From assembly GCA_012798135.1 (NCBI GenBank), contig JAAZNU010000037.1:62001-126000 (forward strand): a stretch of 64,000 nucleotides of DNA, written 5' to 3'. The position numbers and the translations under genes are program-made. How positions within the stretch are numbered: position 1 is the first letter of the stretch; the number at the start of each line of letters is the position of its first letter. Under the pieces are notes generated by a model. That model made no database searches. It had not been told where the DNA came from and saw nothing but the letters and a program-made list of their open reading frames with translations. This document shows positions 24,281-32,525 of this stretch, in pieces. The stretch comes from Veillonellaceae bacterium (GTDB lineage: Bacteria; Bacillota_C; Negativicutes; UBA1444).

Positions 24281-26251
24281 CTACTCCCTGGTTTTGAATA
24301 AGTGGCCCAGTTTATCACCGATGGTTGCACCCAGTGACGAGGACCCGCCCAGATACGGGGCATATTCCTGGCGGTCGGCGTCTTCCTGCGCTTTGATGAT
24401 GCTCAGGCTGATCCGCTTGGCCTTGGGATCGACGCCCAGCACCTTCACGGATACTTTCTGGCCGGACTGAACCACTTCCTCCGCCGTCGCCACCCGCCGG
24501 TCCGACAATTCGGAGATATGGACCAAGCCTTCCACGCCCGGGGCCAGTTCGACAAACGCGCCGAACTTGGAAGTCCGGGTCACCTTGCCGGGAACCGTCG
24601 AACCTTCGGCGAATTTAGCCACCGCCGTATGCCAGGGATCTTCCTGCAGTTGTTTCATGCCGAGGGAAACCTTGCGGGTATCCTGATCAACCTTTAGCAC
24701 CTGAACTTTGACTTCATCGCCGACCTTGAGCAGCTCCGCCGCATCCTTGACCCTGTGCCAGGCCATTTCGGAGACATGAACCAAGCCCTCGATCCCGCCG
24801 AGGTCGACAAACGCGCCGAACGAGGCCAAACGACGTACTTCGCCGGTCATCACCTGACCGACTTCCAACTTGGCTAGCGCCGCCTCTTCCGCCTTACGCT
24901 TCTGCGCATCCAACAACGCCCGCCGGGAGAATACCGCCCGCTGTTTTTCCCGGTCCACTTCGATCGGCAGCGCCGTCAGCGTTTGGCCGACATACGCTGC
25001 CAAATTCTCCACAAAGGAGCTATCGATCTGCGACGCCGGCATGAAGCAGCGGACGCCGAACGCGCCCACCGACAGGCCGCCCTTGACGGCCGCGGTCACC
25101 ACGACTTCCACCGGTTCGCCGTTTTGCATGGCTTCTTCGAGATGATCCCAGGCCAGCAACCGATCGGCCTGGAGTTTGGACAACTGCACGGAACCTTCCG
25201 CGGTTTCGGGCTCCAGTACCAGCACATTCAACAATTGGCCTTTCGCCACAACTTCATGAGCGTCCTGCGGGACGGGCCAGGCCAGTTCGGACAGGGCGAT
25301 GACGCCTTCCGCCTTCTGGCCGATATCCACGAAAACGAGGTCCTTGTTGACCCCGACCACTTTGCCGGCCAAGATGGTTCCTGCTTCGAGACGATCCTGC
25401 GGGTCCAGATTCACCTGTTCCATGTTTTCCATCCTTTGTTTAACCTCCTCAATGATCCAGTCCGGCGTCGAAGCGCCAGCCGTGATACCTGCTCTGTTCG
25501 CGCCAAAAAACCACTCTTGCGCCAGTTCAGCCGCGGTTTCCACATGATACGTCCGGGTACCGGCCTTGCGGCAAACTTCGGCCAAATGGCGGGTATTGGC
25601 GCTGTTCTTGCCACCAACGACCATCATCACGTCAACCTGCCGGGCCAGCCGCAGCGCTGCCTGCTGACGTTCCGCCGTGGCTTGGCAAATCGTCGGGTTT
25701 ATTGCCGGTTCAATCCCGCGACGCCGGAGCGCCGCCAAAATTCCGTCAAAAACATCTTTTTCCAGCGTGGTCTGGGACACGATTCCCACCGCGCCGCTCA
25801 GCGCCGCCGACTCGATATCCGCCGCCGATTCCGCGGCAATGGCCCCAGGTCCCGCCCATTCCAGGATACTGGTGACTTCCGGATGCTTGCGCTCGCCGGC
25901 CACCACGACCTGCAGGCCTTGCTCCGCAAAGGTCCGCGCCGCCTGCTGGGCTTTTTTAACATGGGGGCAGGTTGCATCCAGCACTCGCCGGCCCTGTCGT
26001 TCGGCTTCTTCATATATGGCCGGTCCCACCCCGTGGGACCGGATCACAACCGTTGCCGCGCCGGCCTCCGCCAGCTCGTTCACCACGCCGACTCCCTGCG
26101 TCTGCAATTTTGCAATCATCTGAGGGTTGTGAATCAGCGGACCCAACGTCACCACCGGCGCACCGGCCTGGCCCGGCGCCGCTGCGGCGAGTTCCACCGC
26201 CCGCCGGACGCCGTAACAGAACCCCATGTGCTCCGCCGTCAATACTTCCAT
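24281..26251 (-). CDS. ispH: IspH (HMBPP reductase) fused to S1 RNA-binding domains
   Basis: 656 residues. Residues 1-275 are a complete 4-hydroxy-3-methylbut-2-enyl diphosphate reductase with the three [4Fe-4S] ligands Cys12 (GFCYG), Cys95 (ATCPHVKK) and Cys189 ([11 protein letters not shown]), plus [11 protein letters not shown]. From about residue 291 four S1 motifs follow, ending with two strong ones ([20 protein letters not shown] and [20 protein letters not shown]). The fusion is known in Clostridia and Negativicutes, where the S1 part resembles ribosomal protein S1. It makes IPP/DMAPP; the role of the tail is not settled. The ATG at 26251 was chosen because GGAGG lies 5 nt upstream; the frame remains open further up without similarity. 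Its own promoter lies at 26280-26309. Confidence 0.95.
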   Translation of the reverse strand: MEVLTAEHMGFCYGVRRAVELAAAAPGQAGAPVVTLGPLIHNPQMIAKLQTQGVGVVNELAEAGAATVVIRSHGVGPAIYEEAERQGRRVLDATCPHVKKAQQAARTFAEQGLQVVVAGERKHPEVTSILEWAGPGAIAAESAADIESAALSGAVGIVSQTTLEKDVFDGILAALRRRGIEPAINPTICQATAERQQAALRLARQVDVMMVVGGKNSANTRHLAEVCRKAGTRTYHVETAAELAQEWFFGANRAGITAGASTPDWIIEEVKQRMENMEQVNLDPQDRLEAGTILAGKVVGVNKDLVFVDIGQKAEGVIALSELAWPVPQDAHEVVAKGQLLNVLVLEPETAEGSVQLSKLQADRLLAWDHLEEAMQNGEPVEVVVTAAVKGGLSVGAFGVRCFMPASQIDSSFVENLAAYVGQTLTALPIEVDREKQRAVFSRRALLDAQKRKAEEAALAKLEVGQVMTGEVRRLASFGAFVDLGGIEGLVHVSEMAWHRVKDAAELLKVGDEVKVQVLKVDQDTRKVSLGMKQLQEDPWHTAVAKFAEGSTVPGKVTRTSKFGAFVELAPGVEGLVHISELSDRRVATAEEVVQSGQKVSVKVLGVDPKAKRISLSIIKAQEDADRQEYAPYLGGSSSLGATIGDKLGHLFKTRE

Positions 26252-26279
26252 AGCCGCCTCCATTGATAAGTTCCTGTCT

Positions 26280-26309
26280 ATTATAGCCGGTTTTGGTCCG
26301 AATACGCAA
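26280..26309 (-). promoter_or_regulatory. Promoter of ispH-S1
   Basis: Minus-strand TTGCGT (26309-26304) and a perfect TATAAT (26285-26280), 18 nt apart, about 30 nt before the ispH start codon. Confidence 0.7.
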
Positions 26310-26345
26310 GGCGAAGCGCCGCGGCCGGACGGACCGCCCGCCGAA

Positions 26346-26372
26346 AGAAAAACACGACCCTTTCGGGTCGTG
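26346..26372 (-). terminator. Rho-independent terminator after the 6S RNA gene
   Basis: Minus-strand hairpin CACGACCC/GGGTCGTG with a GAAA loop, followed by TTTTTCTTT. It separates 6S RNA from the ispH promoter. Confidence 0.88.
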
Positions 26373-26412
26373 GTCGACGACAATCCGTCTGAATTGGCTA
26401 TCCAGCGGAAAC

Positions 26413-26625
26413 AAAAATTTATCCCCGCCATGCCGTTTTATCCGCGTTTTGAACCTGCTTACGCAGGTGGGTGCGTGCCTGACCGCCTAACAAGTCCCCG
26501 AACTAGGCGGGGCATTCGCGCAACGGTCAGAGACAGTGCTCCCAAGGTGAAAGTGTTGGATCAAAACAATGGACGTATACGCACACAGCAGGGAAAACTC
26601 AATCGTACTATCCAGTTCATCATCT
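26413..26625 (-). ncRNA. ssrS: 6S RNA (RNA polymerase regulator)
   Basis: No protein-coding frame fits here. The minus strand gives a long imperfect hairpin of 6S type: lower-stem arms near TTTTCCCTGC and GGCGGGGATAAA, a TTTTGATCCAA segment like that of Bacillus 6S-1 RNA, an upper stem CTGACCG/CGGTCAG, a CCCCG/CGGGG inner hairpin, and ACCTGC/GCAGGT followed by TTCAAAACGC, again as in Bacillus 6S-1. The position directly downstream of aspS is also where Bacillus 6S-1 lies. It would bind the housekeeping RNA polymerase in stationary phase. Ends are approximate: the 5' end is set 7 nt after a -10, the 3' end at the T-rich tail. Confidence 0.82.
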
Positions 26626-26631
26626 ACTATG

Positions 26632-26660
26632 AGTGTAGCAGACTCCGGCGCCGCTGGCAA
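26632..26660 (-). promoter_or_regulatory. Promoter of 6S RNA
   Basis: Minus-strand TTGCCA (26660-26655) and TACACT (26637-26632) with a 17-nt spacer, 16 nt after the aspS stop codon begins. Confidence 0.68.
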
Positions 26661-26675
26661 CCGAATCTTGCGATT

Positions 26676-28472
26676 TTACTTCGGCGCTTTCTTGACTGCG
26701 ACTTCGGTGCGAATCGATAGTTCCTTCAGCTGACGCAGCGTCACTTCGGAAGGCGCCTGTGTCATAAGGTCCGTAGCGCTCTGCGTCTTCGGAAAAGCGA
26801 TAACGTCGCGGATGGAGGATCGTTTGGCCATCAGCATGATCAAGCGGTCCAAGCCGAAAGCGATTCCGCCGTGCGGTGGCGTTCCGTATTCAAATGCGCC
26901 CAGCAAGAAGCCGAACTTGTCTCTGGCTTCCTCCTGTGAATGCCCAATCGCCTTGAAAACCCGCTCCTGAACATCCCGTTGGAATATCCGGATGCTGCCG
27001 CCGCCGATCTCAGTACCGTTCAGCACCATATCGTAGGCTTTCGCCTTGATCCGTCCGGGGTCGCTCTCCAAATACTGAATGTCCTCGTCCCGGGGCGAAG
27101 TGAAGGGATGATGCATCGCCACGAACCGTTTTTCTTCTTCATCATATTCGAACATCGGGAAATCCAGCACCCAGGCGAAACTGAGCTTGTCGGGATCGAT
27201 CAGGTTCATCCGTCGCCCCATTTCCAGGCGCAGTTGGCCCATGGCATTGGCCGCCACATTGGGCTTGTCGGCAACGATCAGCACCAGGTCGCCTTCTTCG
27301 GCTTGGGCGGTCTGACGAATCCGTTCCAGTTGTTCGTCGCTGAAGAATTTGGAGATCTGGGATTTCAAGCCCTCGGCGGTGTAACCGATCCAAGCCAGTC
27401 CCTTGGCTCCGTACTGACCAACATAATTGACCAGGCCGTCCAGTTCCCGGCGCGGAATCCCCGCATTCCCCTTGACATTGATGCCTTTGATGCAGCCGCC
27501 CGCGGCCAGCACCGCTTCGAACACCTTAAAGTCAGAACCGCGTATCGCGTCCGACAGGTCAAAGATTTCCATGCCAAACCGCAGGTCCGGTTTGTCCGAG
27601 CCGTATTTGTCCATCGCCTCGTCATAGGAAAGCCGCTGCATCGGCAACGGTACTTCCACGTTCAGCGCCGTCTTAAAAATTTCCGCAATCATGGTTTCCA
27701 TGATCGACAGGATATCATCGCGTTCCACGAACGACATTTCGACGTCGAGCTGGGTGAATTCCGGCTGACGGTCCGCCCGCAGGTCTTCATCCCGGAAACA
27801 ACGGGCAATCTGAAAATAGCGTTCGTACCCTGCCACCATGAGAATCTGCTTGAAAATCTGCGGCGACTGCGGCAATGCGTAAAACTTGCCGGGATTGACC
27901 CGGCTGGGTACCAAATAGTCCCGCGCGCCTTCCGGCGTGCTTTTTCCCAACATCGGCGTTTCCACTTCAATGAAATCGCGCCGGTCGAAGAAATCGCGCA
28001 TCGCTTTCGCCACCCGATGCCGCAATATCAGGTTATGCTGCATTTCCGGCCGCCGGAGATCGAGATAGCGGTACTTGAGCCGAACGGTTTCATCCACGTC
28101 GACATTATCCTGGATATAAAACGGCGGAGTTTTGGCTGGATTCAAAATGCGCAGCTCCTCCCCGCAGACTTCCACCGCGCCGGTTTCCATCAGGGGATTT
28201 ACCGTATCCTCGGAGCGCAGCCGAACCTTGCCACGAACGGCCACGACATACTCGGTACGGACTCCATCCGCCTTTTCAAAAGCGGCCGCGTTAATCTCCG
28301 GGGAAAAGACCACCTGCACGATGCCCGAACGATCCCGCAAATCCACAAATATCAGCCCGCCATGATCCCGTTGCCGTGAAACCCAGCCGCACAGCACGAC
28401 TACCGTGCCGGCTTGCTCGGCGCGAAGCTCCCCGCACGCATGAGTCCTTTTCATTCCCGCCAGTGTATCCAT
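26676..28472 (-). CDS. aspS: Aspartate--tRNA ligase
   Basis: 598 residues, bacterial type. An N-terminal OB anticodon-binding domain (THACGELRAEQAGTVVVLCGWV) is followed by class II motif 1, motif 2 (FQIARCFRDEDLRADRQPEF) and motif 3 (GIAFGLDRLIML), with the GAD insertion between. It charges tRNA-Asp; whether it also charges tRNA-Asn cannot be judged. The first ATG (MDTLAGMKRTH) was kept since AGGAG lies 13 nt upstream and related proteins have similar N-termini; a second ATG is 18 nt later. It lies 1 nt after hisS, and 6S RNA follows. Confidence 0.97.
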   Translation of the reverse strand: MDTLAGMKRTHACGELRAEQAGTVVVLCGWVSRQRDHGGLIFVDLRDRSGIVQVVFSPEINAAAFEKADGVRTEYVVAVRGKVRLRSEDTVNPLMETGAVEVCGEELRILNPAKTPPFYIQDNVDVDETVRLKYRYLDLRRPEMQHNLILRHRVAKAMRDFFDRRDFIEVETPMLGKSTPEGARDYLVPSRVNPGKFYALPQSPQIFKQILMVAGYERYFQIARCFRDEDLRADRQPEFTQLDVEMSFVERDDILSIMETMIAEIFKTALNVEVPLPMQRLSYDEAMDKYGSDKPDLRFGMEIFDLSDAIRGSDFKVFEAVLAAGGCIKGINVKGNAGIPRRELDGLVNYVGQYGAKGLAWIGYTAEGLKSQISKFFSDEQLERIRQTAQAEEGDLVLIVADKPNVAANAMGQLRLEMGRRMNLIDPDKLSFAWVLDFPMFEYDEEEKRFVAMHHPFTSPRDEDIQYLESDPGRIKAKAYDMVLNGTEIGGGSIRIFQRDVQERVFKAIGHSQEEARDKFGFLLGAFEYGTPPHGGIAFGLDRLIMLMAKRSSIRDVIAFPKTQSATDLMTQAPSEVTLRQLKELSIRTEVAVKKAPK

Positions 28473-28473
28473 T

Positions 28474-29739
28474 TCAGCCGTTCATCTCCTGTTTCAATTG
28501 ATTGACCGCATCGGTCGCCGACAGCAGGGTCTGGTCGCCGGTTGCCATATTTTTCAGGGTCACCTGGTTGGTGTTGACCTCTTCCTCGCCGAGCATGAGC
28601 ACATAACGGGCGCCAAGACGATTCGCCTGTTTCATTTGCGACTTCAGGCTCTTGCCGCCGTGGTCCATATCCGAGGCGATACCCGCTTCGCGCAGTCGGT
28701 TCAGCAGCGAAAACGCCGGCAGCACTGCGGCCGCCCCGACGGGAATCACCCAAACCGGCAGCGCATCCACCGTCGCCCCCAGCAGGTCCTGTTTTTCCAT
28801 GGCCAACAGCACCCGCTCCAGACCGATGGCAAAACCGATCCCCGGGGTCGCCGGCCCGCCGCATTCCTCAATCAGGCCGTCATAGCGGCCGCCGCCGCAG
28901 ATGGCGCTTTGGGCGCCCAAAGCAGGATACTGGATTTCGAAAGCGGTTTTCGTATAATAATCGAGTCCCCGCACCAGACGCGGATTCAAAGTATAGGCAA
29001 TTCCCGCCGCCGTCAGATACCGCTGCAGACCGGTGAAGTGCTCAGCGCATTCGTCGCACAGGCAATCCACCATCTGCGGCGCACCGGTCGACAGGCGATT
29101 GCATTTCTCTTCCTTGCAGTCAAGAATCCGCATCGGATTCCGGTCAAACCGCGACTGGCAGTTCTCGCAGAGTTCCGTCCGCTTGTCCCGCAAAAAGTCC
29201 TGCAGCAACAGCCGGTACTGCGGCCGGCATTTCGGACAGCCGACCGAATTGATCAACAGATTGAGATTGCGCAGGCCCAGGCTTTCAAAGAAGCGGACCG
29301 CCAACGTGATGATCTCGGCGTCCACCGACGGGCCCGCCGGCCCGATGGCTTCGATTCCAAACTGGTGGAACTGGCGGAGTCTTCCCGCCTGCGGCCGGTC
29401 ATACCGGAACATCGGCCCGATATAAAACAGTTTGGCGGCCTGGGAATCCGCGTACAGTTTTTGCTCCAGATAGGAACGAACGACAGAAGCGGTGTTTTCC
29501 GGACGCAGCGTGATGCTGCGGCCGCCCCGGTCGTTAAAGGTGTACATTTCCTTTTGCACCACGTCAGTAGTTTCGCCGATGCCGCGCAAAAATAGTTCCG
29601 TATGCTCAAAAATGGGCGTCCGAATCTCACCGTAATGATAAAGCGCACAAATCGCCCGGGCGGCTTCCTCCACCCGGCGCCAATTTATCACTTCCGCCGG
29701 CGTAATGTCATGAGTTCCCCGTGGTCCTGTGGTCAACAT
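28474..29739 (-). CDS. hisS: Histidine--tRNA ligase
   Basis: 421 residues, class II. It starts MLTTGPRGTHDITP, with motif 2 GPMFRYDRPQAGRLRQFHQFG, the histidine-specific LVRGLDYYTKTAFE segment near residue 260 and motif 3 GFAIGLERVLLAM. A cluster of cysteines (CPKC near 170, CENC near 190, and KEEKC) suggests a structural zinc site. The C-terminal anticodon domain follows. It is coupled to aspS, which begins 1 nt after its stop codon. hemZ lies 25 nt upstream. Confidence 0.97.
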   Translation of the reverse strand: MLTTGPRGTHDITPAEVINWRRVEEAARAICALYHYGEIRTPIFEHTELFLRGIGETTDVVQKEMYTFNDRGGRSITLRPENTASVVRSYLEQKLYADSQAAKLFYIGPMFRYDRPQAGRLRQFHQFGIEAIGPAGPSVDAEIITLAVRFFESLGLRNLNLLINSVGCPKCRPQYRLLLQDFLRDKRTELCENCQSRFDRNPMRILDCKEEKCNRLSTGAPQMVDCLCDECAEHFTGLQRYLTAAGIAYTLNPRLVRGLDYYTKTAFEIQYPALGAQSAICGGGRYDGLIEECGGPATPGIGFAIGLERVLLAMEKQDLLGATVDALPVWVIPVGAAAVLPAFSLLNRLREAGIASDMDHGGKSLKSQMKQANRLGARYVLMLGEEEVNTNQVTLKNMATGDQTLLSATDAVNQLKQEMNG

Positions 29740-29764
29740 GTTGGGCGCCCCCTATTGCGTCCTT

Positions 29765-30970
29765 TCATTCCTGGCCGGGAATGAAAAGTTTTTTGATCAG
29801 GTCTTCGCGTTTCGCGGCCAGTTCGTCGATCCGCTGCACATAATTGGGAATATCCTTGGGGAAATAACAGCTGTCCAGACGCCAGCTCTCCCGTCGCACC
29901 GCCTTGGAAGCCGAGGACGGCCCCATGCCGATGATGGTCCGGCGCTCCTCGATGATATCAATATTATAAATGCATTCGCCGCCCGGCTTGGTATAGCCGA
30001 CATTCTCCATGTTCCCCGGCGAATTCTTTTGCCGGTACAAATAATATGGAGTCCAGCCGCCGGCGCGGATTTTGGCCGCCGAAGCCTCCACCATCGCCTG
30101 CACGGTCGGCGGTTCAGGCAAGTCGGCGCTGTCAGAACGGTTCACCAGTTCGGCGCCCCGTTTGAGCGCCAAGGTGTGAACGGTAACATTCTCGGGCTGT
30201 TGCGCCAACACCTGCGACAGGGAAAACTCAAAATCCGGCAAGGTCTCTCCCGGCAGGCCGGCGATCAGATCCATATTCACATGCCGGAAGCCGGCGGCTC
30301 GCACCAGCCGCAACGCGCCGAGCGTCTGCTCGGCCCGGTGGCGCCGGCCAATGCGGTCCAGCGTCTGCTGTCGCATGGTCTGGGGGTTCACGCTGACGCG
30401 CGTTACTCCCGCCCGCCGCATCATGGCGAGCTTTTCGTCGTCGATGCTATCGGGGCGGCCGGCTTCCACCGTAAACTCCGCCAGCGCGGCAATGTTGAAG
30501 GCTTCGCCGAGCCAGCCCAGCAACCGGCCAAAAAATTTACCGGGCAGGCAAGTGGGCGTCCCGCCGCCAATATACAGCGATTGCGGCGTCAACCCGAAAG
30601 CACTCAACAATTTTACCACAGCTTGTATATCCTGTCCAATGGCCTGCAGTAGGGAAGCAATCTGCCCCTCGTCCGCCGGCAGCAGGGCCGAGGGAAAGGA
30701 GCAGTACACACAGCGGGAGGCGCAATAGGGAATGCCCAGATACAGCGAAACCTTGCGGGCCTCTTGCGGATCGGCCGCCGGTCCGGGAACAAACCGGCGG
30801 TTGTTGGTCGCCACCTCGGTCAACAGCGCCGCCTTGCCGGCGGACACACCGTACCGGGACTGCAACTGGCTCCGGATCGCCGCCGGCGATTCCCCCTGGT
30901 CCAGCAGCCTGTGCACAATCTTTGCCGGCCGCACGCCGGTCAGGATTCCCCAGGGCGTGTCAATGGCCAC
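29765..30970 (-). CDS. hemZ: Coproporphyrinogen dehydrogenase HemZ-like radical SAM protein, short N-terminus
   Basis: 401 residues. The radical SAM motif CxxxCxxC is at Cys83, Cys87 and Cys90 (PYCASRCVYC), preceded by PWGILTGVRPAKIVH, the HemZ signature. LYIGGGTPT and the HemZ-typical YYLYRQKNSPGNMENVGY follow. HemZ proteins are related to HemN and linked to oxygen-independent heme synthesis. Family members are usually near 480-500 residues, with about 100 residues before the PWG motif; here the PWG motif is at residue 6 and the gene overlaps fur by 11 nt, so that N-terminal domain is absent. Translation probably starts at a GTG and depends on coupling with fur. An in-frame stop lies about 30 nt upstream. 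Confidence 0.88.
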   Translation of the reverse strand: MAIDTPWGILTGVRPAKIVHRLLDQGESPAAIRSQLQSRYGVSAGKAALLTEVATNNRRFVPGPAADPQEARKVSLYLGIPYCASRCVYCSFPSALLPADEGQIASLLQAIGQDIQAVVKLLSAFGLTPQSLYIGGGTPTCLPGKFFGRLLGWLGEAFNIAALAEFTVEAGRPDSIDDEKLAMMRRAGVTRVSVNPQTMRQQTLDRIGRRHRAEQTLGALRLVRAAGFRHVNMDLIAGLPGETLPDFEFSLSQVLAQQPENVTVHTLALKRGAELVNRSDSADLPEPPTVQAMVEASAAKIRAGGWTPYYLYRQKNSPGNMENVGYTKPGGECIYNIDIIEERRTIIGMGPSSASKAVRRESWRLDSCYFPKDIPNYVQRIDELAAKREDLIKKLFIPGQE

Positions 30971-31409
30971 TTTTTTTCCGGCAGTCGCCGCAATAACCGT
31001 AGAATTTTACCTGATGGTCGGTGATCTGGAAATTTGTCGTCCGGGAAACGAAGCTTTCCAACGTTTCCAGCAGATCGTCGCCGAACTCCGTAACCGCGCC
31101 GCAGGATAAACAGATCAGATGGTGATGCGAATGGGACGAATCGTCGGCAGCCAGCTCATAGCGGCTTTTACCGTCGCCGAATTCGATCCGGTGCAAAAAC
31201 GCCAATCCCTCAAGCATCTCCAAAGTCCGGTAAACCGTAGCCAGGCCAATCTCCGGCGCCGTCGCCCGCAGAAGCGAATACACGTCTTCCGCGCTCAAGT
31301 GCTCTTCCGGATGCTCCGCGAATACCTGCAGGATTTTCTGCCGCTGTGGCGTGACTTTGTACTGTTTTTCCCGAAACCGGCGCCGCAAGTCGACCATATC
31401 AATGGACAT
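30960..31409 (-). CDS. Fur family transcriptional regulator
   Basis: 149 residues. A winged-helix domain (VTPQRQKILQVF; GLATVYRTLEML) is followed by the dimer domain with metal ligands: HSHHHLICLSC and, near the C-terminus, YCGDC. This gives the two CxxC pairs of a structural zinc site. Fur-family members sense iron, zinc, peroxide or manganese; which one applies here is not clear. The ATG at 31409 is preferred, with GGTGAGGG just before it; a GTG 9 nt earlier is less likely. It overlaps hemZ by 11 nt, which links the regulator to a heme gene and makes iron or peroxide sensing plausible. Confidence 0.92.
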   Translation of the reverse strand: MSIDMVDLRRRFREKQYKVTPQRQKILQVFAEHPEEHLSAEDVYSLLRATAPEIGLATVYRTLEMLEGLAFLHRIEFGDGKSRYELAADDSSHSHHHLICLSCGAVTEFGDDLLETLESFVSRTTNFQITDHQVKFYGYCGDCRKKSGH

Positions 31410-31437
31410 TTCCCTCACCTGACCTTTTCGAATTCAA

Positions 31438-32058
31438 TCACTGAATGAACGGGTTCTGCCGGCGTTCCCAACCGATGGTCGTCGCTGGGCCATGCCCGGG
31501 GAAGGCTTTGACATCATCGGGCAAAGCCATCAATTTGTTCTTGATACTCTGAATCAGCTGACTGTAAGAGCCGCCCGGGAAATCGGTCCGGCCGATGGAT
31601 TCGGCAAACAACGTGTCGCCGACGAAGACCGCCTTGTCACCGAGCAGACTGATCCCGCCCGGCGTATGCCCGGGCGTATGCAGCACTTTCAGCGTAAAGT
31701 CGCCAATGGTCAGAATGTCGCCGTCGGCCAGCAGCCGGTCCGCAACGCCGCAACTGGTGGATGCGCCCATGTAGGCCGACAGGTTGCGTGAGCCGCTGCC
31801 CAGCATATCGGCGTCCGCACTGTGAATCCAGATCGGTGCGCCGGTCGCTTCCTTCACCTTCGTGTTCGCCAGCACATGGTCGGCATGACCGTGGGTATTG
31901 ATGATCGCTTCGACCGCCAGGCCTTCCCGGTTGACCGCTGCCAGAATCCGAGCCGCATCGCCGCCCGGATCGATGACCACCGCTTTTTTGGTATTTTCAC
32001 AGTAGGCGATATAACAATTTGTTCCCAGACTGCCGACTTCCAGTTGCAAAACTTTCAT
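31438..32058 (-). CDS. MBL-fold metallohydrolase (glyoxalase II-like)
   Basis: 206 residues, beginning MKVLQLEVGSLGTNCYI. The metallo-beta-lactamase motif NTHGHADHV near residue 55 is intact, followed by HTPGHTPGGI, the VGDTLF aspartate and a final PGHGPATTIGWE histidine. Relatives include hydroxyacylglutathione hydrolases and YcbL/GloB-like thioesterases; without glutathione in most anaerobes the true thioester is unknown. The start has GGGAGG 8 nt upstream. It lies between dtd (14 nt upstream) and fur (28 nt downstream), in the order recJ-rel-dtd-MBL, which is common in Firmicutes. Confidence 0.92.
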   Translation of the reverse strand: MKVLQLEVGSLGTNCYIAYCENTKKAVVIDPGGDAARILAAVNREGLAVEAIINTHGHADHVLANTKVKEATGAPIWIHSADADMLGSGSRNLSAYMGASTSCGVADRLLADGDILTIGDFTLKVLHTPGHTPGGISLLGDKAVFVGDTLFAESIGRTDFPGGSYSQLIQSIKNKLMALPDDVKAFPGHGPATTIGWERRQNPFIQ

Positions 32059-32072
32059 CAATGAACCTCCCG

Positions 32073-32522
32073 TCAGAAACTTTTTTTGCTGTCGAGCAAC
32101 AACGTGACGGGCCCCTGGTTTTCCAAAGTAACCGTCATCTCCGCCTGAAAGCGCCCGCATTCCACCGGCAGACCCCGGGCCCGTAATTCAGCCACGAACC
32201 CTTCATAGAGCTCCCGGGCGGCTTCCGGCGGCGCCGCCGCGTCAAAACTGGGTCGCCGCCCCTTGCGGCAATCGCCGTATAACGTAAACTGGGAAATCGC
32301 CAACACTTGTCCGGACACATCCAGCACCGACCGGTTCATCTTGCCGGCTTCATCCTCAAAGATCCGCAGATGGGAGATTTTCTCCGCCAACACCGCCGCA
32401 TCGTCCGCCGAATCCTCCCGACCGACTCCGAGCAATACCGTAAGGCCGAAGCCGGCCCGACCGACGCACTCGCCGCCGACTTTCACCTCGGACCAGCCGG
32501 TCCGCTGCACCACTGCCCGCAT
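32073..32522 (-). CDS. dtd: D-aminoacyl-tRNA deacylase
   Basis: 149 residues, starting [13 protein letters not shown]. The two catalytic motifs are present: [15 protein letters not shown] near residue 77 and the Gly-Pro motif near 138, here NQGPVTLLL. Dtd removes D-amino acids and glycine wrongly attached to tRNAs. It begins 3 nt after the rel stop codon, a conserved rel-dtd pair in Firmicutes. Confidence 0.96.
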   Translation of the reverse strand: MRAVVQRTGWSEVKVGGECVGRAGFGLTVLLGVGREDSADDAAVLAEKISHLRIFEDEAGKMNRSVLDVSGQVLAISQFTLYGDCRKGRRPSFDAAAPPEAARELYEGFVAELRARGLPVECGRFQAEMTVTLENQGPVTLLLDSKKSF

Positions 32523-32525
32523 CGC

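Noticed and set aside
21824..24301. 825-codon open frame on the plus strand
   Set aside because: It lies antisense to the DUF512, isomerase and cobO genes, whose products have clear family motifs. Its translation is Arg/His/Gln-rich without any recognisable domain; such frames are common opposite GC-rich genes.
26940..28379. 479-codon plus-strand frame opposite aspS
   Set aside because: Antisense shadow of a well-conserved synthetase; no ribosome binding site and no domain.
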